Assembly (NCBI RefSeq): GCF_048544455.1
Contig: NC_133526.1
Coordinates: forward strand, 6,774,001 to 6,838,000
DNA from: Silene latifolia
Lineage: Eukaryota > Streptophyta > Magnoliopsida > Caryophyllales > Caryophyllaceae
Direction of reading: 5' to 3'
Length of the DNA: 64,000 bases
Part shown: positions 10,700-21,993 of the stretch, in pieces
Layout: the number at the start of each line of letters is the position of its first letter
Numbering within the stretch: position 1 is the stretch's first letter
The notes under the pieces: model-generated
What the model was told of the DNA's origin: nothing
Database searches by the model: none
The model's input: only the letters and a program-made list of their open reading frames with translations
Position numbers and translations under genes: made by a program

Positions 10700-11758
10700 T
10701 TTTTCTAAGCTTAATTTCTCTCTAATTAATTTTCTTAACAATGTATTTGAGCTAATTATGGCTCTTAAGTAAGGTAAATGTTATAGTAATTACTAAGGTG
10801 ACATGCGAACGCAAGCTTATAAAGGGTATGTTAATGGCGGATTGAATGTCATTGCTGGACAGTCGTTTTACCTTATTAGGTGATTGAAAGGGGAGCGTTC
10901 ATGTCTTAGTTTTTAAGATAATATTACCAACGGAAAATGTACACCAACTTTGTTCAGGAATGTTTCATTTTTGAAGTTGACTTCAAGATTTTGGTTTATC
11001 CAACAACAATATTGTAAATTATTTGTATTATTTTGTAAAGATCAAGCTCTCCAACCAAATAATAATAATAATCCGTAACTGATAAGATAGTTGATTATAT
11101 TAAAAGACTGACAAATTCACAAATTCTCATTTAAAACGGAAGTAACTGTGACATGTCGAATAACATACCACTTGTATGGATAAGAGAAACACAAGATGCT
11201 TAGATATTAGCAAAAAAACTTGTTTTATCTATACAAGTGGTATGCTATTTGACCTGTTTTATAGGTGTTGGACACGCCTAAATAAAAGAAGAAAGTTAGG
11301 CACAACTTTATAGATGTCGGACATATTTAAGGTGATATCTTTCCTCCATACAAGTGAGAACTTTCGCGTTTGAGTCCGTTTAAGTTGGGCTAATATCTTT
11401 CCTCCATTAAATCAAGTTCATGTCGGGACTATTATCGGGTCAGTCAATATCGCGAGAGTAGTACTTCCATTATATGGAACATACTTGTCCAAAGTGTGTG
11501 TTTGTGTTTGTGTGAGGACTGAGGACCACATAACCTTTGGAGCCTAGTCAACCAAGTAAGATTATATTTTTCTTTTTTTGTAACTTTGGAGCGTACTAGT
11601 CCAAAAGTGTGTTTGTGTGATCACAATTCACGAATGTCTAATCCCCCATGAGTCTTATTATTACCGTATAAGCGTGTTTGTGTGATCACGAATATATGTT
11701 TTATGAATGGCCTAAGGTTTCGACTCTAAGTGGTGGAACTGGAGAAAAGCATTGCAGA
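10700..11758. other. Divergent intergenic region between laccase and NPF8 copy 1
   Basis: This stretch must hold the laccase promoter (minus) and the first NPF8 promoter (plus). A TTATAA word on the minus strand near 10818 could be the laccase TATA box. A foldback lies at 11155-11253: the ACATACCACTTGTAT arm recurs inverted as ATACAAGTGGTATG, spaced by about 40 bp. The last 120 bp resemble the sequence just upstream of the second NPF8 gene, so the tandem duplication included 5' flank. Confidence 0.55.
11155..11253. repeat. Foldback MITE upstream of NPF8 copy 1
   Basis: Inverted arms of about 29 bp (left GTCGAATAACATACC..., right its near-exact inverse) enclose about 40 bp. The layout is like the hairpin element at 18590-18700, though the arms differ. 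No target duplication resolved. Confidence 0.6.
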
Positions 11759-14395
11759 ATGGAAACGACTCAAATATCAGATGACGCTGTCGCTGTGATG
11801 TACGGAACTGTGGATATTCATGGGAATCCGGCTGACAGGAAAAAAACCGGAAACTGGAAGGCTTGCCTATTTATCCTTGGTATGCCTTATGCCTTTGTTG
11901 TTGTTGTTGGTTGATTGTTTGTTTGTTAGGTAAATTCTTGAGTGTGACATGCATTGTTGTATCAGGAAGTGAATTATTTGAGAGCTTGGCAAACTGTGGA
12001 ATGAGTACGAATCTGGTGAACTATTTTGTTGATCGTCTGCATGAAGGCAATGCTACTGCATCTACCAACATAAACAACTGGTCAGGGACATGCTTTATCT
12101 TGCCTTTACTTGGAGCCTTTTTAGCTGATGCTTATTGGGGTAAATTCCGGGTTATTGCCATTTTCTCAATGCTTTATCTCCTCGTGAGTTTCCTAATCAC
12201 TTTTTCAACTTCATGTTTCCTGATTTGTTAATGTTAAATAAATCACAGTTTTATATAATACTCCCTCTGTCCCGGTCATTTGTTGTCCTTTTCCATATTG
12301 GGTGTCTCACTGAGTTGTTGTCCTTTCTATTTTAAGAATGAACTTGATGAACAATTTGATCATTCACGTTTAATTTGTTCCACTTGCATTTAGTAATTGA
12401 CTCTTTCCTTTTTCCTTGGTCTTTGTGCCAAAACCAAAGGACAACAATTGACCGGGACAGAGTGAGTAATAGTTGGCCTCAATTATCACCTTAAGCATGG
12501 TATCGAAGCCAATGTGACCAAGAGGTCACGTCACGGGTCCAAATTCTAGCAGCCTCCAATAACTCACGAAAAGTAGAAATTCAGCACATGGTATGAGGGG
12601 GAGCCCAATGGGCACTCGAGTGAGGGGGCAAAGGGCGTAATAGGAATAAATATAATAGTTAGGAGGCTGGTTTTGGTTGAGATGGTTCATCTATCATATT
12701 GCAGGGAATGGTTGTGTTTACACTGAGTGCTTCAGTGAATGGGCTAAAGCCATCATGCAGCGCAGACGGTTGTCACCCAACAACACCGCAGATTGGAGTC
12801 GCATTTATTTCTCTCTACTTGGTTGCCCTTGGATTTGGTGCATATGAGCCTTGTTTCTCATCATTTGGAGCTGACCAATTCGATGAAACAGACGACAAAG
12901 AAAGGAATAAGAAAAGCTCTTTCTTTAATTGGTTGTACTTTACGAGCAACGTGGGTGCTCTTCTTGGTTCTTCACTGTTGGTGTGGATCCAGAACAATGT
13001 TGGTTGGGGATGGGGCTTCGGCATTCCAACTATAGCCATGGCTATTGCTGTAGTGCTCTTCTTCTGTGGGTTCCGTTTGTATCGCTTCCAGAAGCCTGGA
13101 GGGAGTCCCTTGACTCGTATTGCTCAGGTGCTGGTTGCAACGTTTACAAAAATTAAGATCAAAGTTCCCCATGAGAAAAGCCTTCTGTATGAGACAGCTG
13201 ATGCGGAATCAAGCATTAAAGGAAGTCGCAAGCTGGAGTATACACACGAATTAAGGTGTGCCAATTCAAAATAATTTCATCTCTTATACTCGGTATTTTC
13301 TAAATCACTAACTCAACCAAGTGGTGTTAGTCCAGTGGTAGCCGGGTTAAACCTTGAAGCTTGCAGAAGTGCAGGAGTTGAGAGGTCCTGGGTTCGACTA
13401 CCAGCTGGGGCGATGATCACTTGGCCACTGTAGCCCCCGAAGGGGGTGGCTTACATGGTCCATGTGATGGTGCGGGAATGCATGGGCCCAGGGGGGATTC
13501 AACCCACTGGTCATCAAAAAAATAAAATAAATCACTAACTCTGAATGCTTTTCCGATTCTCAGATGTTTCGACAAAGCTGCAGTACCAATCGACAGTGAT
13601 AACATCAGGGGAACGCCAAACCCATGGAGGCTCTGTACCGTAACTCAGGTTGAAGAATTCAAAGCCGTAGTCAGATTGCTTCCCATTTGGGCAACTGGGA
13701 TCGTTTTCTCAGCCATCTATAGTCAGATGAGCACCATGTTTGTTTTGCAAGGAAACACTTTAGACCAACACATAGGACCAAATTTCAAAATCCCATCAGC
13801 AACGCTCTTAACTTTCGACATTCTAAGTGTTATGTTCTGGGTCCCAGTCTATGACCTTATCATCATCCCGGCCTTTTCAAGACTAACAGGTCATGAGCGC
13901 GGTTTTAGTCTGCTTCAAAGGATGGGAATCGGGCTGCTCATTTCAATCTTTTCCATGGTTACAGCCGGTATATTAGAAGTCGTAAGGCTAGACATGGTAA
14001 AGAAACACAATTACTACGACTTAAAAACCATCCCCATCTCGATATTCTGGCAAATTCCACAGTATTTTCTGGTTGGGTGTGCAGAAGTGTTTATATGTAT
14101 CGGGCAGTTGGAGTTCTTCTATGACCAGGCGCCCGATGCAATGAGAAGCCTGTGCTCGGCTCTATCACTCACAGCCATGGCTCTAGGAAACTACCTTAGC
14201 TCATTGCTTGTGACGATAGTCACTGACGTGACCACAAGGGACGGGAAACTAGGTTGGATCCCGGATAACTTAAATAGAGGCCACCTTGATTACTTCTTTT
14301 GGCTTTTGACTGTCCTCAGCGTAGCCAACTTCCTCGCGTATCTCTGGATTGCTAAGTGGTACACGTACAAGAAGGTCACAGCCTCGCAGGCGTAG
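11759..14395 (+). CDS. NPF8: NPF8 (PTR-type) transporter copy 1, with altered signature motifs
   Basis: Four exons: 11759-11879, 11966-12183, 12705-13255 and 13564-14395, GT-AG and in frame, 573 residues. It is collinear with Arabidopsis PTR1/PTR5 (about 570 aa), which are H+-coupled di/tripeptide importers with 12 membrane spans. The second half ([37 protein letters not shown]) is normal. The first half is not. The family EXXER proton-coupling motif reads ELFES at residues 43-47, and the PTR signature GTGGIKP reads GFGAYEP at 156-162, so the Arg and Lys are both lost. The frame is fully open with intact splice sites, so this is either a transporter with changed coupling or a very young pseudogene. 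The start is the first ATG of the frame and matches PTR1. Introns 2 and 3 hold a Stowaway MITE and a SINE. Confidence 0.88.
12261..12466. mobile_element. Stowaway MITE in intron 2 of NPF8 copy 1
   Basis: The TIR CTCCCTCTGTCCCGGTCATT is mirrored at the right end (GACCGGGACAGAGTGAG), and TA flanks both sides. It is 206 bp with no coding capacity. Downstream (about 12480-12650) is a decayed tRNA-like SINE fragment with a GGTCACGGGTCCAAATTC box. Confidence 0.85.
13315..13528 (+). mobile_element. tRNA-derived SINE in intron 3 of NPF8 copy 1
   Basis: A perfect 13-bp target duplication AAATCACTAACTC occurs at 13302-13314 and 13529-13541. Internal pol III boxes are visible: an A-box-like AGTCCAGTGGTAGC and a B box GGGTTCGACTACC. 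An A-rich tail closes it (ATCAAAAAAATAAAAT). The perfect duplication suggests a fairly recent insertion. Confidence 0.9.
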
Positions 14396-14800
14396 TTGAC
14401 TGAGGTTTTAATGTGTTTAGAATTGTGTATTCAGTAAACATAGTATAGAATTAGTGTGTCTGTGTGATGCACATTGCTGATGAAAACATCAAGTGTTCAT
14501 TCTGGTTTTAATGTGTAACTGGTAGTATTTGTTAAACCATCATTCAAAGTTCTCCAACAGCCCAATGTTCAAAGGTGTGAAAAGTTTGGGCCTTGTAGTT
14601 TGTTGTGGTGTGGGTCTGGTTTTGCGTTTGAGCCCTTTTAAATTTAAACACGACTCTGTGTCGACTAGAGGTTTCTATTTGGTAACTAACTTGGTTATAT
14701 CGAGTTTGGGTTATATCAATAAATATCATTTTTTGAGTCGGGTCGAGATGATTCGATTTCACGCTCTCATCATCTATATGTTGGATCGAGTTGGATTTAG

Positions 14801-15643
14801 TTAAACCCAATTAAAGTAACTTTTTTTTTAAAACAAATACTCCCTCCAATTCGCTATAATCGCTATAATGTTCTCTATTTTCCGAAACGGATTATTCAAG
14901 TGATGTTCCCCTTTCTTTTTTTGGTAACTTTTACTCTTATTTTATTCATCCCTCTCTCCTGTTACCAAACCCCACACAACTCTTTTACTCTTATTTTATT
15001 ACTTTCTTTAATGTTTTGGCCCCACAACTCCTTATTTAACTCCTAATAATTCATCTATCTCTCCTATCAACAAACCCACATTTGTCCTTTATTCATTTTT
15101 CTTAAGTATTGTGCCCATCTCAAAGGGGATCATTATGATGAATTGGAGGGAGTACTACCTTTTATTTATTTCATTTTGTTAACGTCTACTTTTATTTTAT
15201 TTTCCATCTGTTTTGTTTTTTCCTAATATTTTGTTATTCACCAAAACTTGGGAGGAAATGGTCTCTCACTGAGTTATTGAGAGACCAATCTTTTATACGT
15301 ATTTATTTGTTTTTCGTGACCCTTTTATTATTGATTGTAACATAGTAATTCCGTAACTATTTACTTAATAAATTTACTCATTTTATCTTTAAACATAATT
15401 TATACCTATTTATTGCATGCGGCACTATTTTTTCTTGAAATTGTAAAATAGTCTTACTAAACATCTTTAGAGACTGTCTCTTTTACTCTTTGTTATTTGT
15501 TATCTACCTAACTATGGATTCTGACCGATCTCATCAAGGTTGTTGGAATATTGGATGACCAAGGATTAACTTACGATTCATCTAAGCTAATTTTAGCTCT
15601 GCTTAAGTTAGAACAAATAGAGTTGTTATTAATTATCAGTTTA
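14801..15643. repeat. Tandem duplication, copy A
   Basis: Copy A shares with copy B (15781-16888) an opening TTAAACCCAATTAAAGTAAC, a middle TTGTTATTCACCAAAACTTG and a last block ACTATGGATTCTGACCGATC. Copy A contains a Stowaway MITE (14840-15152) that is absent from B. Non-coding. Between the copies (15644-15780) is unduplicated sequence. Confidence 0.85.
14840..15152. mobile_element. Stowaway MITE private to duplication copy A
   Basis: The ends CTCCCTCCAATTCG and (inverse) GAATTGGAGGGAG are flanked by TA at 14838-14839 and 15153-15154. It is 313 bp. Copy B keeps the matching site without the element. Confidence 0.85.
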
Positions 15644-15780
15644 ACCTTAAGTTAGAACAAATAGGATCCAAAAGTAAAGATCCCTCGCACAAAATTTTAG
15701 GTTTTGTAAAGTTATACTCCGTACTAATAGACGTCTAATACCAATCGAGGAAGCAGCCGTGGTTTCAGTATTCCACATTG

Positions 15781-16888
15781 TTAAACCCAATTAAAGTAAC
15801 CTTTTTTTTTAAAAAAAAAAAAGACTACATTTTATTTACTTTATTTTGTTAATGATTAGGGATGTCGGGCGGGTCGGATGGGTGGTCTGCAGATCGCCGC
15901 ACCCCATTGGGGTGGGGATGGGTAGAGCTTTGGCGGGTGGTGGGGCGGGTGCGGGTACGAAAATTATACCCGCCATGGGTCATGGGGCGGGGATGGTTTT
16001 TGTATCTTACCCACCTAATACCCGCCTACCCGTCAATCATTAAAAACACTAGTAGGATTATGATAATTTTATAAATCTTATTTAGTTATAATTAAGATAT
16101 AATGTTAATAATAACAACTATTTTATAAAGTTTTTTACTAACTTATTTGGTGGAAAATTAAAATTATAAAGATAAATTAAAAAAAATAGAAATTAATAAT
16201 GATTAAACCAACTTTTACGAAAAAATTTATAGAATAAAATTATGGTGTAACGGGTTAATGGGTAAGCGGGGCGGGTACGGTTTTATATTTCCACCCGTTG
16301 GGGAGGGGATAGTTTTGGAAAATTGTACCCGCCACGGGTGGTGGGGCGGGGATGGGTACGAGTTTTTCTTGGTGGGTACGGGTACGGGGGAACCTATATC
16401 CACTACCGCCCCGCCCCAATGACATCCCTATTAATGACTACTTTTATTTTATTTTCCAGCTCTTTTGTTTTTTCCTAATATTTTGTTATTCACCAAAACT
16501 TGGGAGGAGACGGTCTCACTGAGTTATTGAGAGAACAATTTTTGTACCCATTTATTTGTTTTTCTTGACCCTTTTATTATCGATTGTAACATAGTAATAA
16601 ATGTACTCATTTTATCTTTAATCATGATTGATACCTATTTTATTATCCGCGACACCATTTTTTCTAAAAATTGTAAAATAGTCTTTCCGTAAACATCTTG
16701 AGAGACTATCTCTCATAAGACTAACTCTATGTTATTTGTTATCTACCAAACTATGGATTCTGACCGATCTCATCAAGGTTGTTGGAATATTGGATGACCA
16801 AGGATTAACTTACGATTCATCTAAACTAATTTTAGCTCTGCTCAGGTTAGAACAAATAGAGTTGTTATTAATTATCATTTAACCTTAA
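15781..16888. repeat. Tandem duplication, copy B
   Basis: The second copy of the segment at 14801-15643, in the same orientation. It is enlarged by a private 574-bp hAT-like MITE (15857-16430). Outside the two MITEs the copies align along their whole length. Confidence 0.85.
15857..16430. mobile_element. hAT-like MITE private to duplication copy B
   Basis: The perfect 10-bp TIRs TAGGGATGTC/GACATCCCTA have flanks TTAATGAT and TTAATGAC, an 8-bp duplication with one change. Both ends are GC-rich (GGGTACGGGT words) round an AT-rich core. A diverged relative lies at 32199-32720. Confidence 0.88.
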
Positions 16889-19616
16889 ATTGAATCAATT
16901 CAATTTCAATTCACCCAAATTCAGTACTTCCCCAAACCGACTTCAAAACAATTGAAATAGAATTTTCGGATCAAGACAACTTTTGCCAGCCGTTAATTCC
17001 TACATAGGCAAGTGAGAGTGACATGTAACTAGAATCGAAAATTATTTTGATTTAGAAAAGTAGGTCATCCATTAGAATGATGATAATTCCTGGGATTACC
17101 ATCACCAAGAAAACAACACTCCTCCACTACAACAACAATCGTCAAGTTGTGGGCACACATTTTCACAATTCATAAATTCATAATCCTCCATTTGTGAAAT
17201 AATAAATACTCTTCTCCTCGTATACCCTTCTACACCTTATTATTATTCTAGTCAAAACAATACTTCAAAATTGGCAAATTGCGTCCATACCATATATACC
17301 GGCCACACTTTCTGCTTCAATTTTGCATTTCTTAACCCAACCTCGATTTTGACACCGGAGCATTCACCATCCTTTCCCAAGCTACCAGGTACTATATTAC
17401 TCCCTCCGTCTCATTTACTTGTTTATTTTTAGTGTCGTTCTCGAAAAACCATTAAAGAATAAAACACTTGTTCTTATTAGTAAGTTTCACCCTGGTATGA
17501 GTACTTTTTTTGCTCTACTATTTTGAGTTTTTGTTAATTTTGATTCCTTACGACCTTACCTATGCTTGAGTTGGACTCTCAACTTTTCAATGATACCCGT
17601 ATTTTATATTCTTATCTAATGAGAATCCAGAAAAGAGGTTAAAAAGCACGTGTAAAGAGGGAAAAAAATAGGTGGGGTATGTAATTGTGGGTTAATAGGT
17701 GGAGTATGTAGTGACATTTTGTGTAAATATTAAAAAGGTATAAGGATAACTTGGTAATGTTGTGAGCTAAATAAGGAATTTTACCATTAGTGTGGTATCG
17801 CTGTATTAGGTAAGTGTTACCATTGGTCTGCTATGGAGGTAGTATAAGTCAATTATTAAGTCATGTGTATTATTACTCTCCTTGTCATTTGTTTAGATAT
17901 TCTATTCATTTTTATTTTTATTTTTTTTTGACAGCAAGGTATTCGATTTATTGGTGTCTCATATATTTCGTATTTATTTACGTTTTACTTGTCATTGCGG
18001 GTCGGAAGGGGTATAATGTATAATGGAATATTTTCTTACACATAGACTAATTTCACTTTAGTGTTTTAAAATTTCGATAATTCTATTTTGGTGAATCTAA
18101 TAGTCACAAATATCGGCTCGAAACTCATATACCAAAAATAAAATTAAGGAAAATGATTTGGCACTACTACTAGTGAATAGTGTGATACTAAGTCCTCGTG
18201 ATCTCTCACACATGTAGGGTCTATTAAAATGATGGATCGCACATAAAGGCATGTCATTGTCCTAAAATCAATACTCCATAATCAAGTTCCAGTGATTTAC
18301 TGTCTTAGCTAATGAGATTCCATTGCATTCTTTTCTAAGTCAATTATTAATCTTTGTATTATCGGTTTTTCTAATTCCACTTTAGTGCTCTAAAGTTTCG
18401 GTAATTCTATTTTGGTGACGTGGGATTGAGTTATTATCCATTTTAGTGATACATTCTCTCCGTCCTAATCATTTGTTTAGCTTCATTTAATATAACCCCT
18501 TACAAAGAAAACAAATACTCACAACCGACCTCTTATTCTGGTCACAAATTCTCATTTGTGACTGACATATCCGTCGCAAGCTTATGACGGCTCAAGTATT
18601 ACCCATGTGGGGTAGATAAGACAAAAGCCGAATGCCTAGGGAGTAGCAATCTGTTTTGTCTTATCTAACTACATGGGTATTACAAGAGAGACTTGATGTA
18701 TTCTGTTATACGTATGTCTCTTAAGGCACCGGGTTAAGGTCGTTGTGACGAACACATCATTATTGGATTTAGTTGGGTGACCAATTTGGTCAACTTACGC
18801 AAACCGTGGGAAACTAATTTGTGTTCACATGGACTTGTATTGTATGGAAGACTCATCAAGTGTTGACTCTAACAAACAGCACACAAATGTGTAGCAAGTA
18901 GCATCATTGCTTTTTCTAAGAAAACTCTACTATCATTGTTACAGACTTACATTTGAATTGAATCCCAATTATTTGTTTAGATTCCCTTAGATATCATCTA
19001 TGGAAAATAACATTAATCTATTAAGGAATCAGGATTTATCTAATCTTCTATATTAAAAGTAACCCATGTGAACGACTCGACTCAACAAGTGTTCGCTTTT
19101 CATTGGGTACTTCTCATGTATGTTTAATGCTGATGATGCTCTTCGGCCAATGCGTAGAAGATACGGAATAGTATAGTATATAGTTTTTCCGGGTTTTGAT
19201 TACCTCACCGTATTAAGAAAAATAAACAATCATGTACAACATTGTGGGACTTAAATAGCAGACTGTCTTATGTCTGTTTGTTATCATTCAACATCAGAAA
19301 GTTAGACATTCTTTTCCTGCAAGTATTAAGGAATACTACTATTTCAGCTTAATTTCAGTACAATTAGGTAAAGATGTTTTGTTTTTGGCTTTTCGCGGTT
19401 CTTGTGTTTCACCTTTTTAGATTTCTAGTCCGTGATCAGCTTTGTGATACAGATGAATCTCATTATAAACTTAGCTGTAGACACTGATAAGTTATTTTCT
19501 TTGGTTCAGAACCGAGTATTTCCATATAACTGTGTTTGTGTGATCACGAACGTCTGATTTATGAATTGCTGAAGGTTTCCTGTCTAAACGGTAGAGCCAG
19601 AGAAAAGCACTGCAGA
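16889..19616. other. Intergenic region upstream of NPF8 copy 2
   Basis: No coding gene seen. It holds an internal duplication: a block ending AATTCTATTTTGGTGA near 18055-18100 and again near 18378-18420. A hairpin element lies at 18590-18700, and single Stowaway-like ends (CTCCCTCCGTCTC near 17401, CTCTCCGTCC near 18446). A capped 5' UTR exon of NPF8 copy 2 is possible near 17310-17391, ending AAGCTACCAG|GTACTA, but nothing proves it. Confidence 0.45.
18590..18700. repeat. Foldback MITE upstream of NPF8 copy 2
   Basis: ATTACCCATGTGG...GATAAGACAAAA is followed about 30 bp later by its inverse TTTTGTCTTATC...CATGGGTATT. Arms are about 28 bp. The left side also carries a CCGTCGCAAGCTTATGACGG palindrome. 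Confidence 0.65.
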
Positions 19617-21850
19617 ATGGAAACAGCTCAAAAAGCAGATGACTCGGTTGTGATGGATGGAACAGTGGATTTCCGAGGGAATCCTGCTGACAAGAAAAAA
19701 ACTGGAAACTGGAGGGCTTGCGCATTTATTCTTGGTATACCTCTTTTCTTCATTACATTAGTATTTAGTAGCATTAAGTTATATTATCGGAGAAGTACCT
19801 TACGCTCTGCCCTCAGCCTCATTTTAAGCATTAGCCCTAAACAGACATGTCAGTTATGGTAATGATGAACATATATAGACATGTCAGTTGTGAAGCTCAT
19901 TATATCACAATTGCAGTTCATGGCTGTGTGTTTCTTTGTTACCTAAATTCTTGAGTGTGTTATTGTTTTATCAGGAAATGAATGTTGCGAGAGGTTGGCC
20001 TACTATGGAATGAGTACAAATCTCGTGAACTATTTCATTACTCGTCTGCATCAAGGCAATGCTACCGCGGCTAAGAACGTAAACAACTGGTCAGGGACCT
20101 GTTATATCTTGCCTTTACTTGGAGCCTTTTTAGCTGATGCCTATTGGGGTAGATTTTGGGTTATTGCCATTTTCTCGATGATTTATGTTGTCGTGAGTTT
20201 CCACCTGATCCTTTCAACTTCACTTTTCCTGATTTTTTTGACGTAATTATTCAAGGTTGATGTATGTTGCAGGGAATGGTTCTATTAACACTGAGTGCCT
20301 CAGTGAATGGACTAAAGCCATCATGCAGTGCAGACGGATGTCACCCAACAACACCACAAATTGCAGTCACATTTCTCTCTCTCTACTTGGTTGCGCTTGG
20401 AACTGGCGGAATTAAGCCATGTGTCTCATCATTTGGAGCTGATCAATTTGATGAAACTGATGACAAAGAAAGGAAAAAGAAAAGCTCCTTCTTTAATTGG
20501 TTTTACTTTTCGATCAATGTGGGTGCTCTAGTTGCTTCTACAGTGCTGGTGTGGGTCCAAACAAATGTAAGTTGGGGATTGGGATTTGGCATCCCAGCTG
20601 CAGCCATGGCTTTTGCTGTCGTGTCCTTCTTTTCTGGATCCCGGTTGTATAGGTTCCAGAAGCCGGGAGGGAGTCCTTTGACCCGGATTGCTCAGGTGCT
20701 GGTTGCAATGTTTAGAAAAATTAAGGTAAGAGTTCCCGAGGACAAAAGCCTTCTGTACGAGACAGCTGACGAGGAATCAAGCATTGAAGGAAGTCGCAAG
20801 ATGGAGCATACGCGTAATATGAGGTTTGTCTATACTGCTAATTAATCGCATTTCTTGAGAGCTCCAGTGCTCCGCTATTATGACACTTTATACCAGTAGT
20901 AGAAAATATCAGGAAAAGATTAATTAATCAGAGCATTCTGCACTTTATACCAGTAGTAGACTAGTAGCAAGTTAAAAACCATAAAGTTCACTAATTCTGA
21001 ATTTTTTTCAATTCCCAGATGTTTCGACAAAGCTGCTGTGCCAATTGACACTGACGACATCAAGGGAACGCCAAACCCATGGAGGCTTTGCACCATAACA
21101 CAAGTCGAAGAGCTCAAAGCCCTAGTCAGGTTGCTTCCTGTTTGGGCAACTGGGATCATTTTTGCGACCGTCTATAGTCAAATGAGCACCATGTTTGTTT
21201 TGCAAGGGAACACTTTAGACCAACACATAGGGCCAAAGTTCACAATCCCGTCAGCCTCACTCTCACTTTTCGACACTCTTAGTGTCATCTTCTGGACCCC
21301 AGTATATGACCTTATGATCATTCCGGTCTTTTCAAAACTAACTGGCCATGAGCGTGGTTTTAGTCAGCTTCAAAGAATGGGAATCGGGCTGGTCATTTCA
21401 ATCTTTTCCATGGTTACAGCCGGTATCTTAGAAGTCGTAAGGCTAGACATGGTAAAGAAGCACAATTACTACGACTTAAAAACAATCCCCCTGTCGATAT
21501 TCTGGCAAGTCCCTCAGTATTTCCTCATTGGGTGTGCTGAAGTGTTCACATTTATCGGACAACTTGAATTCTTCTATGCGCAGGCTCCTGATGCAATGAG
21601 AAGCCTGTGCTCGGCTCTATCGCTCACAACTGTAGCTTTGGGAAACTACCTGAGCTCATTACTTGTGACAATAGTCACAGACATAAGCACAAGAGACGGA
21701 AAACTAGGTTGGATCCCAGATAACCTCAATAGAGGCCACCTCGATTACTTCTTTTGGCTTTTGGCTATTCTCAGTGTGGCCAACTTTCTTGTGTATCTCT
21801 GGATTTCTAAGTGGTACACATACAAGAAGGTTACAGGAGTAGCTAAGTGA
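19617..21850 (+). CDS. NPF8: NPF8 (PTR1/PTR5-type) H+-coupled di/tripeptide transporter, copy 2
   Basis: Four exons: 19617-19734, 19975-20192, 20273-20823 and 21019-21850, GT-AG and in frame, 572 residues. Every family landmark is present: EXXER as ECCER (residues 42-46), the signature GTGGIKP (155-161) followed by [24 protein letters not shown], and the C-half block [15 protein letters not shown]. By family it imports di- and tripeptides with protons through 12 membrane spans at the plasma membrane. The ATG at 19617 starts the frame where PTR1 starts; upstream codons in frame contain no ATG. It is the intact member of the tandem pair; introns are short and free of recognisable insertions except for a small gap of AT-rich DNA. 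A short Stowaway MITE follows the stop by 36 bp. Confidence 0.93.
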
Positions 21851-21886
21851 GGTTCCCCATGTTATGTTGTGTGCTTAATAAACATA

Positions 21887-21993
21887 CTCTCTTTCCGTCT
21901 CGATTATTTGTTTACTTTTTTATTCTCTGTGATTAGAATACCTCTCACAATGGATAAGAACACGTAAACAAATGATCGTGACAGAGGTAGTAG
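21887..21993. mobile_element. Short Stowaway-like MITE 3' of NPF8 copy 2
   Basis: TIR-like ends CTCTCTTTCCGTCTCGATTA and GATCGTGACAGAGGTAGTAG (imperfect inverse) with TA on both sides; 107 bp. It probably lies in the gene's 3' UTR or just beyond. Confidence 0.65.

Noticed and set aside
10700-10741. Earlier Met at 10741 as laccase start
   Set aside because: It would put 14 charged residues before the signal peptide; the Met at 10699 matches the LAC4 start.
11678-11758. Conserved in-frame sequence upstream of the NPF8 start codons (also 19536-19616)
   Set aside because: Both copies lack an ATG there (TTG or no start), and PTR1 begins where the chosen ATG lies. The similarity reflects duplicated 5' flank.
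13320-13430. A tRNA gene in NPF8 intron 3
   Set aside because: A and B boxes are present, but the sequence does not close a cloverleaf, and the target duplication and A tail identify it as a SINE.
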